Part shown: positions 11,496 through 21,714 of the stretch, one piece after another
How positions within the stretch are numbered: the first letter of the stretch is position 1
Layout of the letters: every line of letters starts with the position of its first letter
Source of the DNA: Cladocopium goreaui
Taxonomy: Eukaryota > Sar > Dinophyceae > Suessiales > Symbiodiniaceae
Direction: 5' to 3'
Assembly (NCBI GenBank): GCA_947184155.2
Contig: CAMXCT020000461.1
Coordinates: forward strand, 106,120 to 170,119
Length of the DNA: 64,000 nucleotides
Notes under the pieces: generated by a model
The model's input: the letters and a program-made list of their open reading frames with translations, nothing else
Database searches by the model: none
What the model was told of the DNA's origin: nothing
Position numbers and translations under genes: made by a program

Positions 11496-12900
11496 TCCAA
11501 ATGCTTCACTGCTTCGCGGCAGCTTCGATCAGCCTGCCGTTTGCCTCCATAGCCCTCTGTTGTTAGGGCGTCCATGCCTGCCGTTTGCCAGCCTTCAAAC
11601 CCTTCAACTCTCTTGTTCGGGCGTCCATGCCTGCCGTTTGCCAGCCTTCAAACCCTTAAACTCCCTTGTTAGGGCGTCCATGCCTGCGACAATTCTTTGA
11701 TTTCATGAAATGCCATGAAACCCTTAAACTCTCTTGTTAGGGCGTCCATGCCTGCTGTTTGAATGCCTTCAAACCAAACGCTTCAAACCCGTCAAACCCT
11801 TCAAACCCTTCAAACCCTCCCGCAAGCCTTTCCAAGGCAACTCTCGAAGCCACACGCCCCAGCCATCTGTTTTTAAGGGCGTTCAAGCCTGCCGTTTGCG
11901 CGCCCTCAATCGCTTCAAACCCTTCCAACCCTTCCGCACGCCTTTCCACCTAGAGGATCCAACGTCGTGCTTTGGACACGTTTTGCTGCGAATGGCACGG
12001 TTTACTTTTTGGCGACGTGCTTTGTAGAAATGGCTTCATTTGCATTACAAAGCGCACGTTTTCGCAACAATGCGCACGTTTTTCGCACCAAAGCGCACGT
12101 TCGAAAAACAAGCGAGGCGAACGTGGAGCCTCTAGGCAAGGCAACTCTCGCAGCCACGCGCCCCAGCCATCTGTTTTTAAGGGCGTTCAAGCCTGCCGTT
12201 TGCCCGCCCTCAAACGCTTCAAACCCTTCAAACCCTTCCGTAGGCCTCTCCAAGGCAACTCTCGCAGCTACACGCCCCAGCCATCTGTTTTTAAGGGCGT
12301 TCAAACGGCTGCCGTTTGCCAGCCTTCAAACCCTTAAAACCCCTAAAACCATCTAAATCCCTCGCGGCAGCTTCCACCAAGCTTTCTGGCCGTAAGCCTT
12401 TGCTGTTCCAGCGTTGCAGCCTGCCGTTTGCCTGCATAGCCCTCTGTTGTTAAAGCGTTCAAGCCTGCCGTTTGCCAACCTTCAAACCCTTAAAACCCCT
12501 AAAACCCTCCAAATCCCTCGCGGCAGCTTCCACCGCGCCCTCTGACCCTAAGCCTTTGCTGTTCCAGCGTTGCAGCCTGCCGTTTGCCTGCGTTTGCCTG
12601 CATAGCCCTCTGTTGTTAGGGCGTTCAAGCCTGCCGTTTGCCAGCCTTCAAACCCTTAAAACCCCACAAACCCCTAAAACTCTCCAAATCCCTCGCGGCA
12701 GCTTCCGCCAAGCCCTCTGGCCGTAAGCCTTTGCTGTTCCAGCGTTGCAGCCTGCCGTTTGCCTGCGTTTGCTTGCATAGCCCTCTGTTGTTAGAGCGTT
12801 CAAGCCTGCCGTTTGCCAGCCTTCAAACCCTTAAAACCTTTAAAACTCTTCAAACCCCCAAGACCCTCCAAATCCCTCGCGGCAGCTTCCACCAAGCCCC
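11496..12900 (+). repeat. Satellite related to 8646-10670 (CTGCCGTTTGCCAGCCTTCA)
   Basis: Units contain GCGTTCAAGCCTGCCGTTTG, CCAGCCTTCAAACCCTTAAA, TCCCTCGCGGCAGCTTCCAC and TTTGCTGTTCCAGCGTTGCA. The last three units (12360-12890) are about 170 bp each. A different island at 11955-12120 carries repeated AAAGCGCACGTT motifs. Confidence 0.85.
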
Positions 12901-12956
12901 CTCTCTCTCTCTCTCCCTCCCTCTCTCTCTCTCCCTCTCTCTACAGGACACCCCAA
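12901..12956 (+). other. CT tract ending in an acceptor-like CTACAG
   Basis: A long CTCTCTCTCCCTCC tract ends CTCTCTACAG before GACACC, the form of a strong 3' splice site. A similar arrangement stands at about 16566-16600 (CCCTCCCCCGACCCCTACAG). No open exon follows either, so function is uncertain. Confidence 0.35.
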
Positions 12957-12963
12957 ATAGGGG

Positions 12964-13079
12964 AGGTCGGCGGCACCAGGGCGCTAGCCCATTCAAATCC
13001 GGCGATGCCTCGCCGTTTGGTGCGGTGTTGCTAAGCGCATAGCTTTAGCTACCCGGGGGCGTGCCCCTGCCGCCGACCT
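12964..13079. repeat. 116-bp module with perfect 12-bp terminal inverted repeats
   Basis: AGGTCGGCGGCA at 12964-12975 is the exact reverse complement of TGCCGCCGACCT at 13068-13079. The interior is GC-rich and also partly self-complementary. It could be a small non-autonomous element or a structured RNA; only one copy is present here. Confidence 0.5.
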
Positions 13080-13309
13080 GTTCGAAAATCTTTCAGGGTG
13101 CTGGGGTTTTCACGTTTTTCGGGGTTCGGGGTGGGAAAAAGGATGGTAAAATTCGAAGATGCGTTTTGGAGGTCCTTGTTGGGCGTTTTTGGTCGATGTT
13201 TGGTCACTTTTTCATAATTCCCCACATCTTTGTGTGGGGTTCTTGTTTTTGATTCTGTATCCCGGGTGCCGCCTCCTCCTTCTCCTCCTCCCGCCGCCTC
13301 CCTCACACA

Positions 13310-13815
13310 CGCAACCTTGTCCTTAACGTACAATAACTTCACACACACAAACTTCACATACAATAACTTCACACACACAAACTTAACATACAATACTTTC
13401 CCACACAACTTCACACACAAGCTTAACATATAATACTTTCCCACACACACACACAACTTTGTCCTTAACATACAATAACTTCACACACACACACAAACTT
13501 CACATACAATACTTTCCCACACACACACAACTTTGTCACACTTTACGTACAATAACTTCACACACACTCAAACACACACAACTTTCTCACTCTCACATAC
13601 AATAACTTCACACACACTCACACACACAACTTTCTCACATAGCATCTCTCACATACAATAACTTCACACACACACACAACTTTGTCACATACCATCTCTC
13701 ACATAACTTTGTCACATACCATCTCTCACATACAATAACTTCACACACACACAAACTTAACATACAATAATTTCACATACACACACACACTCACACTCAC
13801 ACACACACATCACAC
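13310..13815 (+). repeat. CACACACACAACTTTGTCACA-type array
   Basis: Imperfect units such as CATACAATAACTTCACACAC and ACAACTTTGTCACATACCAT; a component of the composite repeat. Confidence 0.85.
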
Positions 13816-13817
13816 TT

Positions 13818-15035
13818 GAGTGGCAGGCGTGGCACAAACTCACATCCACCATCGTTTCGCGTGGCAGGCGTGGCACAAACTCACATCCACCTTCGCTTCG
13901 CGTGCAGGCGTGGCACAATCTCACATCCACAAGCGTTTTGCGTGGCAGGCGTGGCACTCATGGCAGTGGGTGGCGCGCTTGGGTCTCGTTTGGGCGCGCC
14001 CTGGTCGCGCGTGACGCCGCGCCATTTTGCGTGGCAGGCGTGGCACAAACTCACATCCACCATCGTTTCGCGTGGCAGGCATGGCACAAACTCACATCCA
14101 CAAGTGTTTCGCGTGGCAGGCGTGGCACTCATGGCAGTGGGTGGCGCGCTTGGGTCTGGTTTGGGTGCGCCCTGGTCGCGCGTGACGCCGCGCCATTTTG
14201 CGTGGCAGGCGTGGCACAAACTCACATCCACCATCGTTTCGCGTGGCAGGCGTGGCACAAACTCACATCCACAAGCGTTTCGCGTGGCAGGCGTGGCACT
14301 CATGGCAGTGGGTGGCGCGCTTGGGTCTGGTTTGGGCGCGCCCTGGTCGCGCGTGACGCCGCGCCATTTTGCGTGGCAGGCGTGGCACAAACTCACATCC
14401 ACCCTCGTTTCGCGTGGCAGCGTGGCACAAACTCACAGCCACCTTCGTTTCGCGTGGCAGGCGTGGCACTCATGGCAGTGGGTGGCGTGCTTGGGTCTGG
14501 TTTGGGCGCGCCCTGGTCGCGCGTGACGCCGCGCCATTTTGCGTGGCAGGCGTGGCACAAACTCACATCCACCATCGTTTAGCGTGGCAGGCGTGGCACA
14601 AACTCACATCCACAAGCGTTTTGCGTGGCAGGCGTGGCACTCATGGCAGTGGGTGGCGCGCTTGGGCTGGTTTGGGCGCGCCCTGGTCGCGCGTGACGCC
14701 GCGCCATTTTGCGTGGCAGGCGTGGCACAAAACTCACATCCACCCTCATTTCGCGTGGCAGGCGTGGCACAATCTGACATCCACCTTCGTTTCGCGTGGC
14801 AGGCGTGGCACTCATGGCAGTGGGTGGCGCGCTTGGGTCTGGTTTGGGTGCGCCCTGGTCGCGCGTGACGCCGCGGCATTGTGCGTGGCAGGCGTGGCGA
14901 CAACCTTACATCCAACTTCGTTTCACGGTGGCAGGGCGTGGCACAAACTCACATCTACCGTCCTTTTGTGTGGCAGGTGTGGCACTTGGTGACATCCACC
15001 TTCGTTTGCATGGCAGAATGGCAATTGGCGACATC
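13818..15035 (+). repeat. GTGGCAGGCGTGGCAC satellite
   Basis: Tandem units of about 175 bp. Each has two GCGTGGCAGGCGTGGCACAA boxes with ACTCACATCCACCATCGTTT, followed by GGCGCGCTTGGGTCTGGTTT and GACGCCGCGCCATTTTGCGT. Related boxes occur at 19600-19880 and 45165-45405. Open frames exist on both strands because the unit lacks stops. Confidence 0.9.
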
Positions 15036-15039
15036 CCCT

Positions 15040-15945
15040 TTGTTTTGTCATACCTCTTTGTCACACACGACTTTGTCACACACCATTCATTTCACACATC
15101 ATCTTTGACACACCATCTTGGACACACCATCTTTCACACCACTTTGTCACACACCATCTTTGACACACCGTCACAGACCATTTTTCACACACCATCTTTC
15201 ATACACCGCTTTGTCTCACAACCATCTTTCACCACACCATCCTTCACACACCACTTTGTCACACACCATCTTTTACACACCGTCACAAACCATCTCTCAC
15301 ACACCATCTCTCACCACACCATCTTTCACACACCAACTTTGTCACACACCATCTTTCACACAACTTTGTCACGCACCAACTTTGTCACACACCATCTTTC
15401 ACACACCAACTTTGTCACACACCATCTTTCACCACACCATCCTTCACACACCACTTTGTCACACACCATCTTTTACACACCGTCACAAACCATCTCTCAC
15501 ACACCATCTCTCACCACACCATCTTTCACACACCAACTTTGTCACACACCATCTTTCACACAACTTTGTCACGCACCAACTTTGTCACACACCATCTTTC
15601 ACACACCAACTTTGTCACACACCATCTTTCACACACCATCTTTCACACACCGTCACAGGCCATCTTTCACACACCATCTTTCACACAAGACTTTGTCTCA
15701 CACCATCTTTCACACAAATTTGTCACGCACCAACTTTGTCACTTACCATCTTTCACACACCATCCTTCACACACCACTTTGTCACACACCATCTTTCACA
15801 CACAACTTTGTCACACGCAACTTTCACACACACACACCATCTTTCACACACAACTTTGTCACACACACACACACACCAGACACCATCTTTCTTTTTCACA
15901 CACCAGCTTTCACATACAACTTTGTCACACACAATTTTGTTTTAC
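15040..15945 (+). repeat. CACACACCATCTTTCACACA array
   Basis: Tandem CACACCATCTTTCACACACC and AACTTTGTCACACACCATCT units. A block at about 15225-15390 is repeated at about 15435-15600 with nearly the same unit order. All three plus frames stay largely open. Confidence 0.85.
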
Positions 15946-16075
15946 TTCTCGATCCTCCACCACCTCCTTTGTCTTTCCTTCCTTCCCCATCCCCGCTACA
16001 ACATTTGGTGCTTATTATTGGAGGAAATTGTCTTGTGGGGTTATCCGGTCCTTTAATTTTTTGGTACTGTCCACG

Positions 16076-16400
16076 CGTAAAAATCCTGTAATTTTCAATG
16101 TTTTTGTGCCTTTGGCATCTAAAAAAAGCTTCTGACAACATGCTGGAAGCTGCGTAAATAGCAATGTTTTGCTAGGCCCGGGCCACAAAAAAAACTGTAA
16201 ATACCGTGATTTTTGCTAGCAGAGGCTCAAAACCTCGTAAATACCATGGTTTTGCGTTGGCGCGGAGCCAAAAACATCGGTATTTACGGTGTTTTTTGTT
16301 CCGAGAACGTGAAAAATCGCGAAAACACCGCCTATTTGACACTTTTTGGGGGTTTGCAAAAACCGTCGGTTTGACGATTTTGGGGGGTTTGCAAAAAGTA
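16076..16400. other. Degenerate hairpin-forming sequence
   Basis: Repeated GTAAATACC motifs. At 16236-16289 the arms CGTAAATACCATGGTTTTGC and CCAAAAACATCGGTATTTAC pair to form a strong hairpin. No gene is apparent. Confidence 0.5.
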
Positions 16401-16545
16401 CCAACTACAAAGATAACAACAACAACGACAACAGGACCAAGCAGCAACAGCTATAACAACAATAACAACAACAACAACGACGACGACGACGCCGACGACG
16501 ACGACGAAGACGACGACAACAACGACAACGACGACAATGACGATT
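16400..16545 (+). repeat. AAC/GAC trinucleotide tract
   Basis: AACAACAACAACGACGACGAC-type microsatellite, reading as Asn/Asp runs in one frame. No evidence for a gene. Confidence 0.8.
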
Positions 16546-16939
16546 CTTACCTAGTTCAGATGAAATCCCCCTCTCTCGTTCCCTCCCCCGACCCCTACAG
16601 GCATCGCCGGTGTGCGAAGCTCTACAATATATATATATATATATCATATAATCATATATAATCACAGAAAAATCTGTATATAAAGAGAAACAAACATATG
16701 TGGTAAATGTGGTATAGGTATTTCCCTATTTTGCACATGTAATCATGGATGTGTGGATATATATATATATATACATAGACTGATGTTGATACATATACAA
16801 ATGTATATGTATGTATCGCAACATAGTGCATCAATATATATATATATAGATAATTATATATAATATCTTATATATTGTATATATATATATGCAATTATAT
16901 ATTATGTACTATATTATACATAATTATACATCGATACTG

Positions 16940-17056
16940 GACACCAAGCCAAATCCCGTCTCACCCCCCCAAACCCTTAACGCACACGCCCAGACCTCCA
17001 CTCCCGAAACGAAGACTTCAGAGCTGGAGGACAAGGCCGGAAAGGGGTCCTGCCAG
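16940..17056 (+). CDS. Candidate exon with canonical GT donor, unknown gene
   Basis: After a TATA-rich stretch (16620-16935) the plus strand opens a Pro/Thr/Glu/Lys-rich frame: DTKPNPVSPPQTLNAHAQTS, then TPETKTSELEDKAGKGSCQ. It ends TGCCAG before GTGCGTAG, a good donor in phase 0. A possible next acceptor is CATGCAG at about 17211-17222, followed by open sequence containing MATRVLHVVDHEQKPGRHGK, but the phases do not fit simply. The linker-like composition gives no family. Confidence 0.4.
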
Positions 17057-17709
17057 GTGCGTAGAACTCTCGTATACTGGTTTATACACTATAAATTGGA
17101 CTCTTTTGTCATATTAGTGGAGTTGTAAATCATTAATGTTATGATAATGTATGTACATATATAATTATGTATATATATATACAATATATGTGCGCGTGTC
17201 TGTCATGTATATTCACCATGCAGGTCCAATGGCAACGAGGGTCCTCCACGTCGTAGACCATGAGCAAAAGCCAGGAAGACACGGGAAGCACCTGACACGG
17301 TGGAAACTAGGTGGAACGCCACGGGATGGCCCTGGGAATAGTTTCCTGAGCATTCCTACTGAAAAATACCATTGGAATCCATTAGGTGTGGCCTGGATAT
17401 CAGTTAATAAACTCCTTAGATGGGCCCTCTGAAGAACACAGAAACCCACAGAAACCCAGGATTTGCGCATCAGTTTTGATGTCCAACCAACCTTGGACCA
17501 GGTCAGCCATATCATCAATCAACTGGTGGAAACTGGTGGACTGAACATAATTTTTCACATCTTTAAACATGGGATATCTGGTGGTTTTTTCGCCCTACCC
17601 CATTCCAAAAAATGATGGGTGAGTGAGTTCGGCAGCAGGAGATCCAGCCATCGCCATCACCGTGACTAGATTGGGATGGATATGATGGAGATCCAGCCAT
17701 TTGGGATGG

Positions 17710-17822
17710 CTGGTTGGTGGTGCAATGTGCCCATCTTGAAAAATGATGGAGTTCGTCAATGGTTGGCGGATGACATCCCATATATTATGGAAAATAAAAA
17801 AATGTTCCAAAGCACCAACCAG
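17710..17822. mobile_element. MITE-B copy
   Basis: CTGGTTGGTGG at the left and CCAAAGCACCAACCAG at the right, with the family interior GAAAAATGATGGAGTTCGTC. A second MITE-B right end follows immediately, suggesting nested or tandem copies. Confidence 0.7.
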
Positions 17823-18213
17823 TATATGAACCAAATCCCTTGCAACTTCCTTGGGTCAGTCGAACTCACTTGGGATGATGACATTCCATTCCCAAGTGAA
17901 TGGAAAGTCATAAAATTTCATGGTTCCAAACCACCAACCAGATATGATAAAGATTTGTCAGCATCCAACAACGGTGATTGAATAATGTACCCGGGAAGTC
18001 CATCAGAAAGGAGCCTTAAGGGTTGTTCTGGGCTTCCAGGTTTTGCAAACGACACCCTAAGAAGTGTTTTATCCCACCTTGAAGAGTGGAAATAAACATG
18101 GAACGCATGGAGTGAAATATCACTCTGCTTCCGTCAACATCACATTCGGGGGAACATTTGCAAAGTGGGACCACTTGGAAGTTGGCTCACATTCACCCAT
18201 TCAACTGTAGATG

Positions 18214-18319
18214 TACCCTCTGGTAATTTAACATAGCTATTGAAAATGACCATTTATAGTGGATTTTCCAATTAAAAATTGTGATTTTCCATAGCTATGT
18301 AAACGTTTACCAGAGGGTA
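18214..18319. mobile_element. MITE-A copy
   Basis: TACCCTCTGGTAATTTAACA ... GTTTACCAGAGGGTA. The two arms are near-complementary over about 40 bp and TA stands at both borders. Confidence 0.85.
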
Positions 18320-18649
18320 TCTACCATAGATCCATCTATTTGCCCAGTGAATTCAACCAACTTACCGTGCCATTGGGGGCCCCAAAAAATTGTATCAACC
18401 AACAGCCCGCTGGTCCGCTTCAACGGTCGCCACAAGAATCAGGGAGAAACATCGTGTTGAAATATACCTTAACACAAAATCCGCGGGAAACAAGGGGGGG
18501 CCTGAGAACCCAAAAGCAAAACGACAGCAAACAAATTTGAGTAATACTGATAATTGGTTTATTTCTTTTTCGCCTCTTGCCAGCTTCTTTTTAGAAGATG
18601 AACATTATGGACGCATTCACTGCAAATTTCATTTTTCCCCACCTGCCAG

Positions 18650-19246
18650 GTGAGGGTTGTTAGATTTTATCAGAGTTGTTCTCCTCGGCTAGCTGTCCTC
18701 CTCGTCCTCGTCCTCCTCCTCCTCGTCCTCCGCCTTCTCCTCCTCCTCTGCCTCCTCCTCCAGTTTCTCCTCGATCATGTCTGCCTCGGCTTCCATCTCA
18801 ACTTCCGCCTTGCCAACTCTCGCCAAGCTCTTTGCCAACTTCCCAGCTCAGTGTGCACCGCTGGACCTCAACCTGGGACCAAACCAGCTCAGTGTGCACC
18901 GCTGGACCTCAACCTGGGACCAAACCAGCTCAGTGTGCACCGCTGGACCTCAACCTGGGACCTTCCCAGCTCTGCGTGCACTGCTGGACCTCAACGGCCA
19001 GATAGAATACCAGAAGATATGCCAGATAGAGTGTTAGAAGATATGTCAGATAGAATGCCAGAACATATTGCAGAAGATATGCCATGTAGAATGCCAGAAG
19101 ATATGCCAGAAGATATGCTAGATAAAATGCCAGAAGATAGGTCAGATAGAATGCCAGAAGATTTGCCAGTAACAAAACGTATAAATGTCATGGTGGGGAT
19201 AACTCGAAGTAAAGTAATTTCAGCTCTGCGCGGAAACATTGAGTGA
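18650..19246 (+). repeat. Repetitive 198-codon open frame: TCC tract, 41-bp repeats and PEDM repeats
   Basis: Three parts. First, a CTCCTCGTCCTCC tract (18695-18775). Second, three exact and one decayed 41-bp units starting CAGCTCAGTGTGCACCGCTG (18843-18990). Third, AGATATGCCAGATAGAATGC units (18995-19170) that read MPEDMPDRM-type acidic repeats and end in PVTKRINVMVGITRSKVI. The 41-bp period is not a multiple of 3, so that portion cycles through frames. I regard the open frame as a repeat product rather than a gene. Confidence 0.6.
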
Positions 19247-19312
19247 CAGTGTGCAATAGCCAAGCAAGCTCATTTGAGCACGGTCATGCGACGGCGGCTG
19301 ATTTCCAAATCA

Positions 19313-19525
19313 ACCTCTCCTTTCCTTTCCCTTCCTTTCCTTCCTTTCCCGTCCTTTCCCTTCCTTTCCCTTCCTTTTCCGTCCTTTCCCTTCCTTTCCC
19401 TTTCTTTCCCTTTCTTTCCCTTCCTTTCCCTTTCTTTCCGTTCCTTTCCCGTCCTTTCCATTCCTTTCCCTTCCTTTCCCTTCCTGTCCCTTCCGTTCCC
19501 TTCCTTTCCCTTTCTTTCCCGAAGC
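19313..19525 (+). repeat. TTTCCCTTCC homopyrimidine array, copy 1
   Basis: About twenty 10-bp TTTCCCTTCC units with scattered G or T substitutions. Related arrays are at 25705-25812 and 41541-42150. Confidence 0.9.
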
Positions 19526-19589
19526 AAGGGTTCCCGTTGCCCACCGTCCGCGCAATTGCTATATGGCCGTGCCTCTGGTAAGTTCTCCA

Positions 19590-20175
19590 GAAGGGCTAAT
19601 TTTTGCGTTTCGCGTGGCAGGTGTGGCACTTCGTGACATTCAGACGTGTTTTGTAACGTGTCGAAAGTCATTTTGTGTGGCAGGCGCACTACTTTTGCGA
19701 CGTTTTCAGAAGATGCGTTGCAGTTTTCGTGGCCGGCGCAGCACTTTGGACGTGTCCATCGTCATTTTGCGTGGCAGGCGCAGCACTTTAGACGCGTCGT
19801 GTTGCGTGTTTTTTACGAATCGCATTGGCAGGGCTGCGTCAAGTGGCGACAAGGTGCAGATTCCGTGGCAGATGTGGCATTTTGTGAGATGTGCTGAAAA
19901 TTGACGGAAGCCTCCCACGAAACATCGATTCTGAGGTAGGAAATTTAAAGGCTCGCACGAAAACTCGCAGGAAAACGTCAATTTTGAAGCTATATACAAA
20001 GTGTGAAAATTGGAGGAAGTCTCGCACGAAAGGCTCGTTTTGATGCTCCCACATCTCTCGTCTCAAGTCTCTGGTTTTCCTGTAGCGTCGCCGTGTCTAT
20101 GGGGGAAGCTGCAAAATCTCTCCTTTTCGAAGGTTTCCAAGCAGGTTGTCATGTCGTTTTGCGTGGCAAGGGTGG
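19590..20175 (+). repeat. Dispersed repeat with TCTCGCACGAAA and GGAAGCTGCAAAA boxes
   Basis: Contains GTGGCAGGTGTGGCAC boxes, GGAGGAAGTCTCGCACGAAA, GTCGCCGTGTCTATGGGGGA and AGCTGCAAAATCTCTCCTTT. The same series lies on the opposite strand at about 58620-58880. It leads directly into the CACTCTACACTTT array. Confidence 0.7.
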
Positions 20176-21590
20176 CACTTTACACTCTACACTCCACCAC
20201 ACTCTACACTTTGCACACTCCTCACTCTACACTCCACCACACTCTACACTTTGCACACTCCTCACTCCACACTTTAAATTAAAATTCTACACGCCACACT
20301 CTACACTCCACACTCTACACTCCACACTCCTCACTCCACAATTTACACTTTACACTCCACACTCTACACTTTGCACTTTCCACTCCCCCTTCACACTCTA
20401 CACTTTACACTCTATACTCCACAATTTACACTTTGGACTCCACACTTTAAACTTTGCACTCCACACTTTACAATCCTACACACTCCACACTCTACACCCC
20501 ACACTCCACCACACTCCACACTCTACACCCCACACTCCACCACACTCCACACTTTACACTCCACACTCCACAAACTATCCACTCCACACTCCACACTCCA
20601 CACTTTACACTCCACACTCCTCACTCCACAATTTACACTTTACACTCCTCACTCCACACTCTACACTTTACACTTTGCACTTTCCACTCCTCACTCCACA
20701 CTTTACACTCCACACTTTACTCTCCACACTCCGCACTCTACACTTTACGCTGTACACTTTACACTCTACACTCCACACTTTACATGTTTGACTCCTCACT
20801 CCACACTTTACATTTTACACTCCTCACTCCACACTTTACACTCCACACTCTACACTTTCCACTCCACACTTCACACTCTGCACTTTCCACTCCACACTTC
20901 ACACTCTGCACTTTCCACTCCACACTCCACACTCTACACTTTACACTCCATACTCTACACTTTACATTTTTCACTCCACACTTTAAATTTTACACTCCTC
21001 ACTCCACGCTTTACACTCCACACTTCCCACTTTACACTCCACACTCTACACTTTACACTCCACACTTTACACTCCACACTCCACACTCTACAGTTTCCAC
21101 TCCACACTCTAGACTCTACACTTTACACTCCTCACTCCTCACTCCACACTTTATACTTTACACTCAACACTTTACAGTTTGCACTTTACACTCCTCACTC
21201 CTCACTCCACACTTTACACTCCACACTCCACACTTTACACTCCACACTCCACACTCTACACTTTACACTCTACACTTTACACTCTACACTCCACACTCCA
21301 CACTTTACACTCCACGCTTTCCTCTCCACGCTTTACACTCCACACTTTTACGCTCCACACTCCACAGTCTACACTTCACACTCCACACTCTACACTCCAC
21401 ACTTTACCCACTGCACACTCCACCCTTTACACTCCTCACTCCTCACTCCACACTTTACACTCCACACTTCCCACTTTACACTCCACACTCTACACTTTAC
21501 ACTCCACACTTTACACTCCACACTCCACACTACACTTTACACTCTACACTCCACACTCTACACTGTCCACTCCACACTGCAGACTGGTCA
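20176..21590 (+). repeat. CACTCTACACTTTACACTCCA array, copy 1
   Basis: About 1.4 kb of shuffled 9-10 bp words (CACTCCACA, CACTTTACA, CACTCTACA, CTCCTCACT). Frames of several hundred codons arise because the words contain no stop in one phase. Confidence 0.9.
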
Positions 21591-21714
21591 CAGGGGAAAT
21601 ATGTATATACAAGACTGTTCAAACAAACTATTGCAGAAAATTGTTCTGAGTGACTGCATATACATTAACATACGTGTGAGCATTCGGGTTCGTGGGCTGC
21701 ATCTTGTTCTTCTC
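21591..21714. other. Unique junction between two satellites
   Basis: A short non-repetitive stretch (GACTGGTCACAGGGGAAATA, then TGACTGCATATACATTAACA). No gene. Confidence 0.5.

Larger units (their letters stand above)
13218..16075 (+). repeat. Composite repeat, copy 1 (leader, CACA arrays, GGCAGGCGTGGCAC array, tail)
   Basis: It opens with a hairpin leader (CCCCACATCTTTGTGTGGGG, then TTCTTGTTTTT), passes through CA-rich arrays and a GC-rich array, and ends in a tail containing TATTATTGGAGGAAATTGTC and TTGTGGGGTTATCCGGTCC. The same leader, array types and tail occur in the same order at 43770-45885, so this is one dispersed composite unit. The long Thr/His/Ser frames inside are repeat artefacts. 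Confidence 0.75.
17057..18640. other. Mostly non-coding sequence with MITEs
   Basis: Holds MITE-B (17710-17822 plus a solitary right end at about 17843-17941) and MITE-A (18214-18319). No other gene is supported. Confidence 0.5.

Noticed and set aside
12975..13010. tRNA-like or SINE promoter box (CATTCAAATCC)
   Set aside because: Only a weak B-box resemblance, with no A box or cloverleaf.
13818..15035. CRISPR-like regular array
   Set aside because: Units are contiguous satellite repeats without unique spacers, in a eukaryotic context.
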